DNA of 64,000 bases from contig NZ_CP009286.1 in NCBI RefSeq assembly GCF_000758685.1, positions 4,777,501 to 4,841,500 of the forward strand. The letters are read 5' to 3'. Source of the stretch: Paenibacillus stellifer. GTDB taxonomy: Bacteria > Bacillota > Bacilli > Paenibacillales > Paenibacillaceae. The notes under the pieces were generated by a model. The model did no database searches. It was not told the DNA's origin and was given only the letters and a program-made list of their open reading frames with translations. Below are positions 43,759 through 51,618 of the stretch, in pieces. Both the position numbers and the translations under genes were made by a program. Within the stretch, counting starts at the first letter, position 1; each line of letters begins with the position of its first letter.

Positions 43759-44559
43759 TCAGCGGATGACCGATCCTCCGAACATAAACCGGTTCATCCA
43801 AGAAGCGCTTAATTGATCGACCCGAACGCCTCCGGAAGAGGCTGAGTACGTATGCAGAATCTGGCCATCGCCCAGATAAATCGCCACATGGGTAATCGTC
43901 TGCGCGGATTTGTCGATCCCGGCGTAAGCCGAGGCGGAGCTTCCCCGGTAGCTCATAAAGAACATCAGGTCTCCCCGCTTGAGCTTCGAAATATCGGTTA
44001 CGGCCGTGCTGTTCGAGCGAATCCATGCTCCCTGCTGTCTGGAGTCCGCCGGCAGCTTGATGTTCGCGCCCTCCAGATAAGCCTGCCGGACAAAATCCGA
44101 GCAGTCAAAGGTCGAGGTGTTGCTGCGGCTGGAGCCGAACTCATACGGCGTTCCGAGATAGCTCATGCCTCTCGCTATAACCGTCTCAATCGTTGCTGAC
44201 GAAGCCGGCAGTTCCTGCGAGGGCGCGGGAGCCGCTGGCGAGGTCTGGGATACCGAAATATATTGATCCTGAGTGCTGACATAACCGATGTCGCCGTCCG
44301 CGGTGCGGACTTTGTAGAAATAAGAGTTGCTCTTCTCCAGAATGGCCACGGTATCGCCTTTTCTTAAGTAGCCGAGAACCGTGCCTCTGCTGACAGAAGG
44401 CTCGCTGCGGAGCCGGACCGATGATTCAATAACGCCAGTTAAGGAAGATGCGGAAGCTGAGGCCGCCTGGGCAGACCCGGTCCCGACCGGTGATGCTGCC
44501 GTAAACAGGGCAGCCGAAAAAAACAACGCGGCAAAAAGCTGCTTCGATCGTTTGTTCAT
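43759..44559 (-). CDS. Secreted SH3-NlpC/P60 cell wall endopeptidase
   Basis: 266 residues. Signal peptide (QLFAALFFSAALFTAASPVGTGSAQA), bacterial SH3 domain (about 45-95, VRLRSEPSVSRGTVLGYLRKGD) and NlpC/P60 domain from about 130. The catalytic Cys is in TFDCSDFVRQAYL and the His in TITHVAIYLGDGQILH. It would cleave the stem peptide of peptidoglycan, typically D-Glu-Dap bonds. ATG at 44559 follows GGGGGAACGG; 33 upstream residues of the longer frame are rejected. Confidence 0.9.
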   Translation of the reverse strand: MNKRSKQLFAALFFSAALFTAASPVGTGSAQAASASASSLTGVIESSVRLRSEPSVSRGTVLGYLRKGDTVAILEKSNSYFYKVRTADGDIGYVSTQDQYISVSQTSPAAPAPSQELPASSATIETVIARGMSYLGTPYEFGSSRSNTSTFDCSDFVRQAYLEGANIKLPADSRQQGAWIRSNSTAVTDISKLKRGDLMFFMSYRGSSASAYAGIDKSAQTITHVAIYLGDGQILHTYSASSGGVRVDQLSASWMNRFMFGGSVIR

Positions 44560-44828
44560 ACCGTTCCCCCGGTAAGCTATGATGTGAAAATCAACAAGGG
44601 TGGCGCCGCCGTTATTGTTTTCTGCCCTCATTATAGGCCCCCGGGAAAATGGGAACATGCACCAAATCTCACAAATCGATATGCCAATTCATGGTAAAAT
44701 GGCAGGTCTATGGTCTTGATTCCTCCTTTTTATTATAAGCGCTGTCAACATTTAGGTCTTGCCTGTCCCATTATCCGAGAAACGGGGATTAGGCAATTGG
44801 TTGGTGCAGGGACCTGAGTACTTGCTTC
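44560..44828. other. Divergent gap upstream of the NlpC/P60 gene
   Basis: Between the minus-strand NlpC/P60 gene and the plus-strand promoter at 44829. On the minus strand TATAAT occurs at about 44629-44634 without a good -35. I looked for the c-di-AMP (ydaO) riboswitch common before such hydrolases and did not find its core sequence. No gene is supported. Confidence 0.5.
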
Positions 44829-44857
44829 TTGTCGGCGTTTTCAAAAAGCTATAAAAT
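44829..44857 (+). promoter_or_regulatory. SigA-type promoter of the small basic-protein gene
   Basis: TTGTCG, 17-base spacer, TAAAAT. It ends 32 bases before the ATG at 44889. Confidence 0.6.
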
Positions 44858-44888
44858 AAGCTCATGACAAGCTTCAAGGAGGATCGAT

Positions 44889-45071
44889 ATGACCGAAAGC
44901 AGTGATAAACCCAAAGTCAATCTGGCCGACGCCATCCGGGCCAAGCTCGAACAGAAGAAGCAGCAGAACGGCTCCAAGCCGGGAGCCTTCAACGGCGGAG
45001 CCGCCAAAACCTTCAAGACCCAGAACAACAAGAAGCCGAACAACCAGCGCCGGCGCACCGGCGGGTCCTGA
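44889..45071 (+). CDS. Small basic protein of unknown function
   Basis: 60 residues (KVNLADAIRAKLEQKKQQNG, then Gly/Asn/Lys-rich, ending NNQRRRTGGS). AAGGAGG lies six bases before the ATG and a good promoter precedes it, so it is very likely translated. No domain is recognised. High Lys, Arg and Asn content suggests nucleic acid or polyanion binding, but that is guesswork. Confidence 0.72.
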   Translation: MTESSDKPKVNLADAIRAKLEQKKQQNGSKPGAFNGGAAKTFKTQNNKKPNNQRRRTGGS

Positions 45072-45174
45072 GCCGACTTTGATTCCCCGGCCGTACGCGC
45101 TGCCCGCCGCTTCACCTGTCCCTGCAGCGGCTTGTATCTTTGATTAATAATGGGTAGCTCGTTTTGCTGCCAAC

Positions 45175-45235
45175 GCAAAAACACCTCCAAGGTACCCCCC
45201 ATTTTTCAATAGGGATGATCCTCTTGGAGGTGTTT
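45175..45235 (-). terminator. Terminator of the TIR-like operon
   Basis: A perfect 13-bp stem (AAACACCTCCAAG / CTTGGAGGTGTTT) encloses a 31-base loop with inner CCCC/GGGG pairing. On the minus strand the right arm runs into TTTTTGCG. It lies 15 bases after the small gene's stop. Confidence 0.75.
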
Positions 45236-45249
45236 GTAATTGTCTCAGT

Positions 45250-45552
45250 TTACATGTAGAAAGGTTCACTTCGATCGACCTCTCCGCTTAGCACTTTAAC
45301 GAACTCTTTATCTCCGCCGTCAATGGATGGAGCAAGGAATCGCGTGCCTACAGGGGGACTCACGTAATGATCGACGTAGCGTGAGCTAAGGAAAGGTCTT
45401 CTCGTAATCCAAGGAGATATTTTCTTCTTGCGTGCATCAATACGAACTACCATTTGACCTTCACGAGTCAGAATTACCGAATGAGATAGACGCTTTGGGG
45501 CCTTATAGCTCGGAGTGAATCTTTGCTTACGTTGACTATTGTCTCGCTTCAT
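45250..45552 (-). CDS. Small basic protein, partner gene of the TIR-like effector
   Basis: 100 residues, no family recognised. The N-terminal 55 residues are strongly basic (MKRDNSQRKQRFTPSYKAPK, then ARKKKISPWITRR); the rest contains RYVDHYVSPPVGTRFLAPSI and an acidic end. No transmembrane segment or signal peptide. Its ATG overlaps the stop of the TIR-like gene in ATGA, so the pair is translationally coupled. GC content is low, like the TIR-like gene. It could be an antitoxin-like regulator, a nucleic acid sensor or a ligand-producing/adaptor subunit; nothing in the sequence decides this. Confidence 0.7.
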   Translation of the reverse strand: MKRDNSQRKQRFTPSYKAPKRLSHSVILTREGQMVVRIDARKKKISPWITRRPFLSSRYVDHYVSPPVGTRFLAPSIDGGDKEFVKVLSGEVDRSEPFYM

Positions 45553-46577
45553 TTAGATTCCCCTCCAACAATTTGAATTAAGTAACGAAAGAGCTCACTA
45601 TTGTTATTGACGATCTCGTTAAGCCGATCTCCCTCCAAGGCATAATCACCTGAAAAATGAACGGAGAGAACATGATCTTTATCTAAAGGGTAGCATAAGA
45701 TTACAACAATTTCAAATTCTTCACGATTAAAGAATATCCATTTCCCGCTTAAATAAGCATCCAGAACGAAGATCGGCTGCTGTTTTAACTCCATCCTTAT
45801 ATGGTTTTCTTGGAAAGTGAAGAACCTTCCTTTTCCGACATGTCCACCAACTTGCTCGATTCCATCAGTACCCTGTACCTTCCAGATGGCAACACCCGTT
45901 ACAATGAACTCATGGGGAGCAATGATAGACATTTTAATAGCATCACTTAATGAATCATAGCGTTCTTTTCCATCCACCATGGACACGTTTTTAACGTAAG
46001 ACATAAAAAAGTGCAGTACCCGACGCTTGCGTTGAATTTCTAATTCCATTTCCCTCAATTTATTCCGGGGATCCAGATAACGTCCTTCCGCTTGAATGAC
46101 TTTAATAATTTGTCGACAAGCTACGGATACGGCTGCTTCATCCCTACCGTCGCTACGCCGTTCATATTTTAGCAAGGTTAAGCCTTGAAGATCGGAAAGG
46201 AGATGGTATTCCCTTACTGTCTCATCCTTAATAAGGTCGTCTCTCTCCTTCACTTCATTCGGGATGATCGCAAAAACTCGTTTGCGCCGCAACCTTCCCC
46301 AGAAAAGCCCCATTTCAAAAAGCGTATTATCGCGGGTAATGAAAACGTATTTTCCCCGATGAAGCGCCACGTCATCTGGAGCAAAGACAAATATTCCAAA
46401 ATCATTCTGGTCAAGCTGTAATTCCAAGGACTCCATTGTATATTGATTAACCTCGAAAGCGCCAGCATACCAAGGGGTCACTTGAGCATGATAACTGATG
46501 AGGGAATGAATTGCACTTGCTAGATCCACAGCCTCCCGTGAAGATCCGATAAACGCGTTTGGCTTTGTCACATCCAC
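45549..46577 (-). CDS. TIR-like (CAP12/Pycsar-effector type) nucleotide-binding protein with novel C-terminal domain
   Basis: 342 residues. Residues about 6-130 match the TIR-like family known as CD-NTase-associated protein 12/Pycsar effector TIR: AFIGSSREAVDLA, then TPWYAGAF, DFGIFVFAPDD and RDNTLFEMGLFWGRL. The Glu in NTLFE corresponds to the catalytic glutamate of NAD-cleaving TIR proteins. Residues about 165-342 (from LHFFMSYVKNVSMVDG) form a second domain I do not recognise; it has a GAF-like alternation of strands and helices. Most effectors of this family couple such a TIR to a second-messenger sensor. GTG at 46577 follows AAGGAG by four bases; GTG 46571 and 46595 are possible. First gene of a two-gene operon with low GC. 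Confidence 0.82.
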   Translation of the reverse strand: MDVTKPNAFIGSSREAVDLASAIHSLISYHAQVTPWYAGAFEVNQYTMESLELQLDQNDFGIFVFAPDDVALHRGKYVFITRDNTLFEMGLFWGRLRRKRVFAIIPNEVKERDDLIKDETVREYHLLSDLQGLTLLKYERRSDGRDEAAVSVACRQIIKVIQAEGRYLDPRNKLREMELEIQRKRRVLHFFMSYVKNVSMVDGKERYDSLSDAIKMSIIAPHEFIVTGVAIWKVQGTDGIEQVGGHVGKGRFFTFQENHIRMELKQQPIFVLDAYLSGKWIFFNREEFEIVVILCYPLDKDHVLSVHFSGDYALEGDRLNEIVNNNSELFRYLIQIVGGESK

Positions 46578-46719
46578 AACTCTCCTTGAAAGCACGATTA
46601 TCCCCTTATTGTACTATTTAAACTCCTGGTATTCTATGACAATTCACCAAGGTCCTCTTTATATCTTCACGAACAGAGGCAGGCCCGCGTCATGGCGGAG
46701 AATTTGAGAGGCATGCCAA

Positions 46720-46746
46720 AAAGCCGGCCATTCAAAGGCCGGCTTT
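46720..46746 (-). terminator. Rho-independent terminator of the ABC-F gene
   Basis: AAAGCCGGCC / GGCCGGCTTT with a 7-base loop; on the minus strand TTTTT follows. It lies 60 bases after the ABC-F stop and insulates the TIR-like operon. Confidence 0.85.
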
Positions 46747-46805
46747 CGTTAGGTCGTGGCGCCCGGACGGGCCCGGGCGTTTAACTTGTACATCCCTGTT
46801 AGTCC

Positions 46806-48431
46806 TTACACTTCAACCGGATACATCCGCTGGCGGAGCTCCTTGATTTCGTCACTCTCCAGATATTCGTCATAGCTCATGGAGCGGTCGATAATGCCGT
46901 TCGGCGTAATCTCGATAATCCGGTTCGCAATCGTCTGGATGAACTGATGGTCATGCGATGTGAACAGGATCGTGCCGTCGAAATCGATCAGTCCGTTGTT
47001 CAGCGCGGTAATGGACTCGAGGTCCAAGTGGTTCGTAGGCTCGTCGAATATGAGCACGTTCGCGCCGTTCAGCATCATTTTGGCCAGCATGCAGCGCACC
47101 TTCTCGCCCCCGGACAACACGCTTGCTTTCTTCAGCGCTTCTTCGCCGGAGAACAGCATGCGGCCCAGGAAGCCGCGCAGGAAGGTCTCGTCCTGATCCT
47201 TCGAGTACTGGCGCAGCCACTCCACCAGATTCAGATCCACACCGTCGAAGAACTTCGAGTTGTCTTTCGGGAAATAAGCCTGGCTGGTCGTTACGCCCCA
47301 GCTGTATTCGCCGGAATCGGCTTCAGACTCGCCCATGATGATATCGAACAGCGTCGATTTGGGCAGCCCGTTCGGTCCGACGAGCGCGATCTTGTCACCC
47401 TTGTTCACGACAAAGCCCACTTCGTCCAGCACCTTCTCGCCTTCGATCGATTTCGTCAGGCCGGTGACGGTAAGCAGCTGCTTGCCCGCTTCACGCTCCG
47501 GTTTGAAGTTGAGGAACGGGTATTTGCGGTTCGACGGACGGATGTCATCAAGCGTAATCTTATCCAGCTGCTTCTTGCGGGAAGTCGCCTGCTTCGATTT
47601 CGAAGCGTTCGCGGAGAAGCGCTGAATGAACGCCTGCAGCTCTTTGATCTTCTCTTCCTTCTTCTTGTTCGATTCCCGCTGCAGCTGAAGCGCGAGCTGG
47701 CTGGATTCGTACCAGAAATCGTAGTTGCCGACGTACATCTGGATTTTGCCAAAATCGATGTCCGCAATATGCGTACACACCTTGTTCAGGAAGTGACGGT
47801 CATGGGATACGACGATAACGGTGCCTTCGTAGTCCATCAGGAAGTTCTCCAGCCACTGGATCGATTCGAGGTCCAAGTGGTTGGTAGGTTCGTCAAGCAG
47901 CAGGTTGTTCGGGCGGCCGAACAGCGCCTGGGCCAGCAGGACGCGAACCTTCTCGTTGCCGCTGAGCTCCGCCATCTTCTTGTCATGCAGCTCGCGCGGA
48001 ATGCCAAGACCGATCAGCAGCGCTGCGGCATCCGGCTCGGCGTCCCAGCCGTTCAGCTCGGCGAATTCGCCTTCCAGCTCACCGGCGCGCAGACCGTCTT
48101 CCTCGGAGAAATCGGACTTGGCGTACAGCGCATCCTTCTCCTTCATAATGTCATACAGGCGAGTGTGGCCCATGATAACCGTCTCAAGCACCGGATACTC
48201 GTCGTACTCGAAATGGTTCTGCTTCAGAACGGCCATGCGCTCGCCAGGCGTAATATGCACGTCGCCGGTGTTAGCCTCGATTTCGCCGGACAGAATTTTC
48301 AGGAACGTCGATTTGCCGGCGCCGTTGGCTCCGATCAGACCGTAGCAGTTCCCGGGAGTGAACTTTATATTTACATCTTCAAAAAGTGCGCGTTTTCCGT
48401 AACGGAGAGTCACGCCGCTTGTACTGATCAT
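46806..48431 (-). CDS. ABC-F ATPase, YkpA/YbiT-like
   Basis: 541 residues, two ATP-binding domains without membrane part, joined by a long basic linker (FSANASKSKQATSRKKQLDK). First site: Walker A GANGAGKST, Walker B LLLDEPTNHLD. Second site: Walker A GPNGLPKST, signature LSGGEKVRCML, Walker B LIFDEPTNHLD. The order ISTSGVTLRYGKRALFEDVN and the ...AYFPKDNSKFF region fit the YkpA/YbiT subgroup. ABC-F proteins act on the ribosome in translation or antibiotic protection. Oddities: GPNGLPKST lacks the third glycine of GxxGxGK, and the first signature is LSGNE rather than LSGGE; both could be subgroup features. Confidence 0.9.
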   Translation of the reverse strand: MISTSGVTLRYGKRALFEDVNIKFTPGNCYGLIGANGAGKSTFLKILSGEIEANTGDVHITPGERMAVLKQNHFEYDEYPVLETVIMGHTRLYDIMKEKDALYAKSDFSEEDGLRAGELEGEFAELNGWDAEPDAAALLIGLGIPRELHDKKMAELSGNEKVRVLLAQALFGRPNNLLLDEPTNHLDLESIQWLENFLMDYEGTVIVVSHDRHFLNKVCTHIADIDFGKIQMYVGNYDFWYESSQLALQLQRESNKKKEEKIKELQAFIQRFSANASKSKQATSRKKQLDKITLDDIRPSNRKYPFLNFKPEREAGKQLLTVTGLTKSIEGEKVLDEVGFVVNKGDKIALVGPNGLPKSTLFDIIMGESEADSGEYSWGVTTSQAYFPKDNSKFFDGVDLNLVEWLRQYSKDQDETFLRGFLGRMLFSGEEALKKASVLSGGEKVRCMLAKMMLNGANVLIFDEPTNHLDLESITALNNGLIDFDGTILFTSHDHQFIQTIANRIIEITPNGIIDRSMSYDEYLESDEIKELRQRMYPVEV

Positions 48432-48533
48432 GTATTCATACCATCCTTTACACTTAGGTTTCCGGCATATTATAGCACAAAACCGCCCGCACGTGCCGCA
48501 AAAGGGCTGATTTAGTCCGCATCAAGACGGAAA

Positions 48534-48583
48534 GAAGGAGATTACAGGAAACATTTGCTGATAACGCGGTTGATCTCCTTCTG
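48534..48583 (-). terminator. Probable terminator of the MBL-fold gene at 48589
   Basis: AGAAGGAGAT and ATCTCCTTCT are perfect 10-base arms around a 30-base loop, followed on the minus strand by TTCC. It begins five bases after the stop. Confidence 0.5.
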
Positions 48584-48588
48584 CGGCG

Positions 48589-49602
48589 TTACCAGACGGA
48601 CAAGTCCGCGTCCCCCTTCTCATGCTTCACGTCCGCTGGAGGCATGACTAGCGTCTCGCCGTTCCCCAGCACTTTGATCCGCTCCTCCGCGATCCCCTGC
48701 AAGGCCCGTGCCGCCTCCATCCGGTCCAGCGCCTCCCGCGCCGTATCGTCCGCAAGACGGAACGAGCCGTAATGCATCGGGATCATCATCTCCGCTCCCA
48801 CATCGAGAAACGCCTGCACCGCTTCCTCCGGGTTCACATGCTGTAAGCTCATGAACCATTCCGGCTCATACGCGCCGATCGGCATCAGGGCGACATCGAT
48901 TTGGAACCGCCGTCCGATCTCCTTGAAGCCCGGAAAATATCCGCTGTCCCCCGCAAAATACAAATGGGGCGGAAGCAGTTCCCGTTCGCTTCCCCGCTCC
49001 GTCTGATCTCCGGGATCCGCCGGCTCCAGAATATAACCGCCCCAATGCGACATGTCCGTGTCGAACGGCGTGCGCCGCGTCCAGTGCTGCGCCGGCACGA
49101 ACGAGAGTTTCAACCGGCCGATGCCCACGCTCTCCCACCACTGCATTTCCATACAGTTCCGGAAGCCTTTGCGGACCATCTTGCCCTTCAATCCGGCAGG
49201 CACGATCAGCTTCGTCTCCGCCCGGTACAGCCTGCGGATGGAAGCCAGATGCATATGATCATAGTGGGAATGGGAGATTAGGATGAGATCCACCGGCGGC
49301 ACCTCCTCAATCTTCATCCCGGGCGGCACCAGCCTCCGGTCAAAGCCAAGACGCTCTGCCCAGACGGGGTCCGTGATGATATTCAGCCCTGCATATTGGA
49401 TAAAAAACGTGGAATGTCCGATCCAGGTGATCGTCGTCTCCAGACGGTTGTCCGTCAAATAAGCCACGCGCGGCGTTACACCGGGAACGGCGAACGATAG
49501 ATCCTTCTTCTTCCCTCTTCGTTCCTCGCGCCACTTGCGTATTTCCTTGAACGTCTTATCCACCTTGATATTATCCAAGTTTCGGTAACGGATTTTCGGC
49601 AT
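48589..49602 (-). CDS. MBL-fold hydrolase, NAPE-PLD/YhfI-like group
   Basis: 337 residues. Metal motif SHSHYDHMHL in a GHSTFFIQYAGLNIITDPVW context, then FVPAQHWTRRTPFDTDMSHWGG and FAGDSGYFPGF, and MMIPMHYGSF: the order of the NAPE-hydrolysing phospholipase D/UlaG-like branch. Substrate unknown. ATG at 49602 follows AAGGAG by six bases; the frame continuing to 49935 overlaps the divergent gene and is rejected. The promoter must lie in the 280-base divergent gap. Confidence 0.87.
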   Translation of the reverse strand: MPKIRYRNLDNIKVDKTFKEIRKWREERRGKKKDLSFAVPGVTPRVAYLTDNRLETTITWIGHSTFFIQYAGLNIITDPVWAERLGFDRRLVPPGMKIEEVPPVDLILISHSHYDHMHLASIRRLYRAETKLIVPAGLKGKMVRKGFRNCMEMQWWESVGIGRLKLSFVPAQHWTRRTPFDTDMSHWGGYILEPADPGDQTERGSERELLPPHLYFAGDSGYFPGFKEIGRRFQIDVALMPIGAYEPEWFMSLQHVNPEEAVQAFLDVGAEMMIPMHYGSFRLADDTAREALDRMEAARALQGIAEERIKVLGNGETLVMPPADVKHEKGDADLSVW

Positions 49603-49738
49603 GCTCCTTCGCTCCTTAGGCCAGTCCTTGAGTTCGAATGATTTCATTCTAGCAGATCCGGCGGAACGGTTCCTCCTGGAGCGAAGCTCGAACTTCGCTG
49701 CCTCATGCCATCTTATTAGCCCTCGTACTCTCCCTGTT

Positions 49739-49768
49739 TTGTAATTTCGATTAAATTTAAGGTAAAAT
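49739..49768 (+). promoter_or_regulatory. Candidate SigA-type promoter of the CvfC-like gene
   Basis: TTGTAA, 18-base spacer, TAAAAT in an AT-rich stretch about 115 bases before the start. Confidence 0.45.
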
Positions 49769-49881
49769 GCGGATACAGCCTTCCCCGGCCGGACACGGCC
49801 GCAGGAGACCCAAGATACGGCGCGGGCGGCACCGGAGACTTCGCCGGGAGCCGCCGCACGCGACAAGGAGGCCATACCGGC

Positions 49882-51021
49882 ATGAAGATTACATTTATTG
49901 AACCTACGCCAAGCCCGAATACGATGAAGCTTCATCTCGATGAGACGCTGGGAGCGGGCCTGCGCAGAACCTATACCCCCGAAACGCTGAGATCCGCTCC
50001 CTCATGGGCGCGGGAAATGCTGACGATCCCTGGAGTGGCGGGCGTCTTTCACACTGCGGATTTTGCCGCGCTGGAGCGGAAGCCCTCCGCGGACTGGGCC
50101 GCCATTCTCCGTGAAGTCCAGTCCCGCTTCGGCGGCGGAGAGGCAGGCGGGCAGGACTGGAGCCTGACGGACGAGAACGCCGGCGCCCATTACGGGGAGG
50201 CGCAGGTATTCGTGCAGATGTTCCGCGCCATCCCGATGCAGATCCGCGTGAAGGCCGGCGCGCACGAGGAGCGCATCGCGCTGTCGCAGCGGTTCACCGA
50301 GGCGGTGACCGATGTGGCGAGCGCCGTCATGATCAAAGAGCGGAAGCTCACCGATTACGGCGTCCGCTACGGCGAGCCCACGGACATCGCCCGCGAGGTC
50401 GAGCAGGAGCTGGAAGCCGCTTATCCGCAGGAGCGGCTGGACTCGCTGGTGCGGCAGGCGATTGCGCACGGCCGCTCCGAGGGCGAATTCGTCGAGGAGC
50501 GCAGCAAGCGGTCGCAGGAGGAGCTGCTGCAGGACCTCGCCAGCGACGACTGGCGCATCCGCTACGCCGCCCTCGACGATCTGACGCCCTCGCCCCAGCT
50601 GCTGCCCGAGATATCCCGGGCGCTGAAAGACCCGAAGCTTCAGATCCGCCGTCTCGCCGTCGTCTATCTCGGCGACCTCCGGACACCTGAAGCGATGCAG
50701 CTGCTCTATGAAGCGATGGAGGACAGCGCGCCGGCGGTCCGCCGGACAGCCGGAGACACTCTCTCCGACATCGGCGATTCCGCCGCGACGCCGGTCATGA
50801 CCGAGGCGCTGAAGGACGGCAGCAAGATTGTCCGCTGGCGGGCCGCGCGCTTCCTGTATGAGGTCGGCACGGCGGAAGCCCGTGACGCTCTGGAAGCGGC
50901 GGTGAACGACCCCGAATTCGAGGTCGGCCTTCAGGCGCGGATGGCGCTGGAGCGGATCGAATCCGGCGAAGAGGCGGCCGGCACCGTCTGGCAGCAGATG
51001 GCGGAACGCCGCCGGAGCTAA
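49882..51021 (+). CDS. Conserved virulence factor C-like protein (Nfu N-domain + HEAT repeats)
   Basis: 379 residues. The N-terminal 90 residues match the Nfu/NifU N-domain (ITFIEPTPSPNTMKLHLD, FHTADFAALERKPSADW); the C-terminal 170 residues are HEAT/PBS repeats (SDDWRIRYAALDDLTPSPQLLPEISRALKD and LQIRRLAVVYLGDLRTPEAMQLL). The combination is that of the CvfC family named in Staphylococcus, of unknown biochemical function. AAGGAGG lies 14 bases before the ATG (with CCATACCGGC between), rather long. It stands alone, before the lysine riboswitch. Confidence 0.85.
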   Translation: MKITFIEPTPSPNTMKLHLDETLGAGLRRTYTPETLRSAPSWAREMLTIPGVAGVFHTADFAALERKPSADWAAILREVQSRFGGGEAGGQDWSLTDENAGAHYGEAQVFVQMFRAIPMQIRVKAGAHEERIALSQRFTEAVTDVASAVMIKERKLTDYGVRYGEPTDIAREVEQELEAAYPQERLDSLVRQAIAHGRSEGEFVEERSKRSQEELLQDLASDDWRIRYAALDDLTPSPQLLPEISRALKDPKLQIRRLAVVYLGDLRTPEAMQLLYEAMEDSAPAVRRTAGDTLSDIGDSAATPVMTEALKDGSKIVRWRAARFLYEVGTAEARDALEAAVNDPEFEVGLQARMALERIESGEEAAGTVWQQMAERRRS

Positions 51022-51067
51022 AGCGGCCACCCCGTGCAATCTAACACGGATATGCCGTAATTTGTTA

Positions 51068-51096
51068 TTGATTGTCGTTCTGACTTTATATATACT
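51068..51096 (+). promoter_or_regulatory. SigA-type promoter of the riboswitch/permease transcript
   Basis: TTGATT, 17-base spacer, TATACT. It places the transcript start about 45 bases before the lysine aptamer. Confidence 0.7.
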
Positions 51097-51150
51097 AACG
51101 TAGTTGTGTTTATAAACGAATGAAGAACAGATAGCCTCATCACTTCCAAA

Positions 51151-51345
51151 GATGAGGTAGAGGTCGCGGATATGAAGAGTACGCGCGGGGAGACGTCAAA
51201 GAGCCGTCCACGAACCGCCGCGGAAAGGCATAGCCGCCGAAGTCCATGCCGCCGCTCTTGTCCGGCATGGACTGGGGCCGTACCCGAAAGGGACGGAACT
51301 GTCACGCCTGCGAAGCTTGCTTCGCGGCGTGTTGCGCTATCTTCA
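51151..51345 (+). promoter_or_regulatory. Lysine riboswitch (L box) aptamer
   Basis: The conserved core is clear: GATGAGGTAGAGGTCGCG at the 5' end, AAGAGTA, GGAGACG, GGAAAGG, GCCGCCGAAGTC, CTGGGGCCGT, GAACTGTCAC and GCGCTATCTTCACTGG at the 3' end, as in B. subtilis lysC. Stem P1 pairs the first and last of these. A strong terminator follows 32 bases later, so control is by transcription termination when lysine is bound. Confidence 0.92.
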
Positions 51346-51376
51346 CTGGAGAGTATGATGCGGAATCCGTTACGCT

Positions 51377-51410
51377 AGAAGACCGCAGATTGCCCATCTG
51401 CGGTCTTCTT
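51377..51410 (+). terminator. Riboswitch-controlled intrinsic terminator
   Basis: A perfect 14-bp stem (AGAAGACCGCAGAT / ATCTGCGGTCTTCT) with a 5-base loop and TCTTGCG after it. It is the expression platform of the lysine riboswitch. Confidence 0.85.
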
Positions 51411-51618
51411 GCGTTCTCAGCCACAAGAGGGACTGGAAATCTCGCTAATGAGATTAATAATCCCCCTTGTTACCCGCACTCCTGGCCTGCTGATCCCGGT
51501 CATGACTTTCACGTTCATGAACAGACATCAATCCTCGCCATGGGGACATCTGCCGTATTCGGCCGGTATTTCCACGGGGAGATGACCGAATCTATCTTAA
51601 TGAAGGAGTGTTACCCTT
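51411..51618 (+). other. Leader between riboswitch terminator and permease start
   Basis: About 200 bases of untranslated leader. Short frames have no ribosome site. AAGGAG lies 10 bases before the permease ATG. Confidence 0.6.

Noticed and set aside
44660..44830. Possible c-di-AMP (ydaO) riboswitch before the NlpC/P60 gene
   Set aside because: Searched by eye on both strands; conserved core not found.
45121..45240. Possible insertion-sequence end beside the TIR-like operon
   Set aside because: The inverted arms form a terminator with T-run in the right position; no transposase or matching opposite end.
46947..48515. 522-residue plus-strand open frame
   Set aside because: Antisense to the ABC-F gene; no ribosome site and no recognisable domain.
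50002..51039. 345-residue minus-strand open frame
   Set aside because: Antisense to the CvfC-like gene with HEAT repeats.
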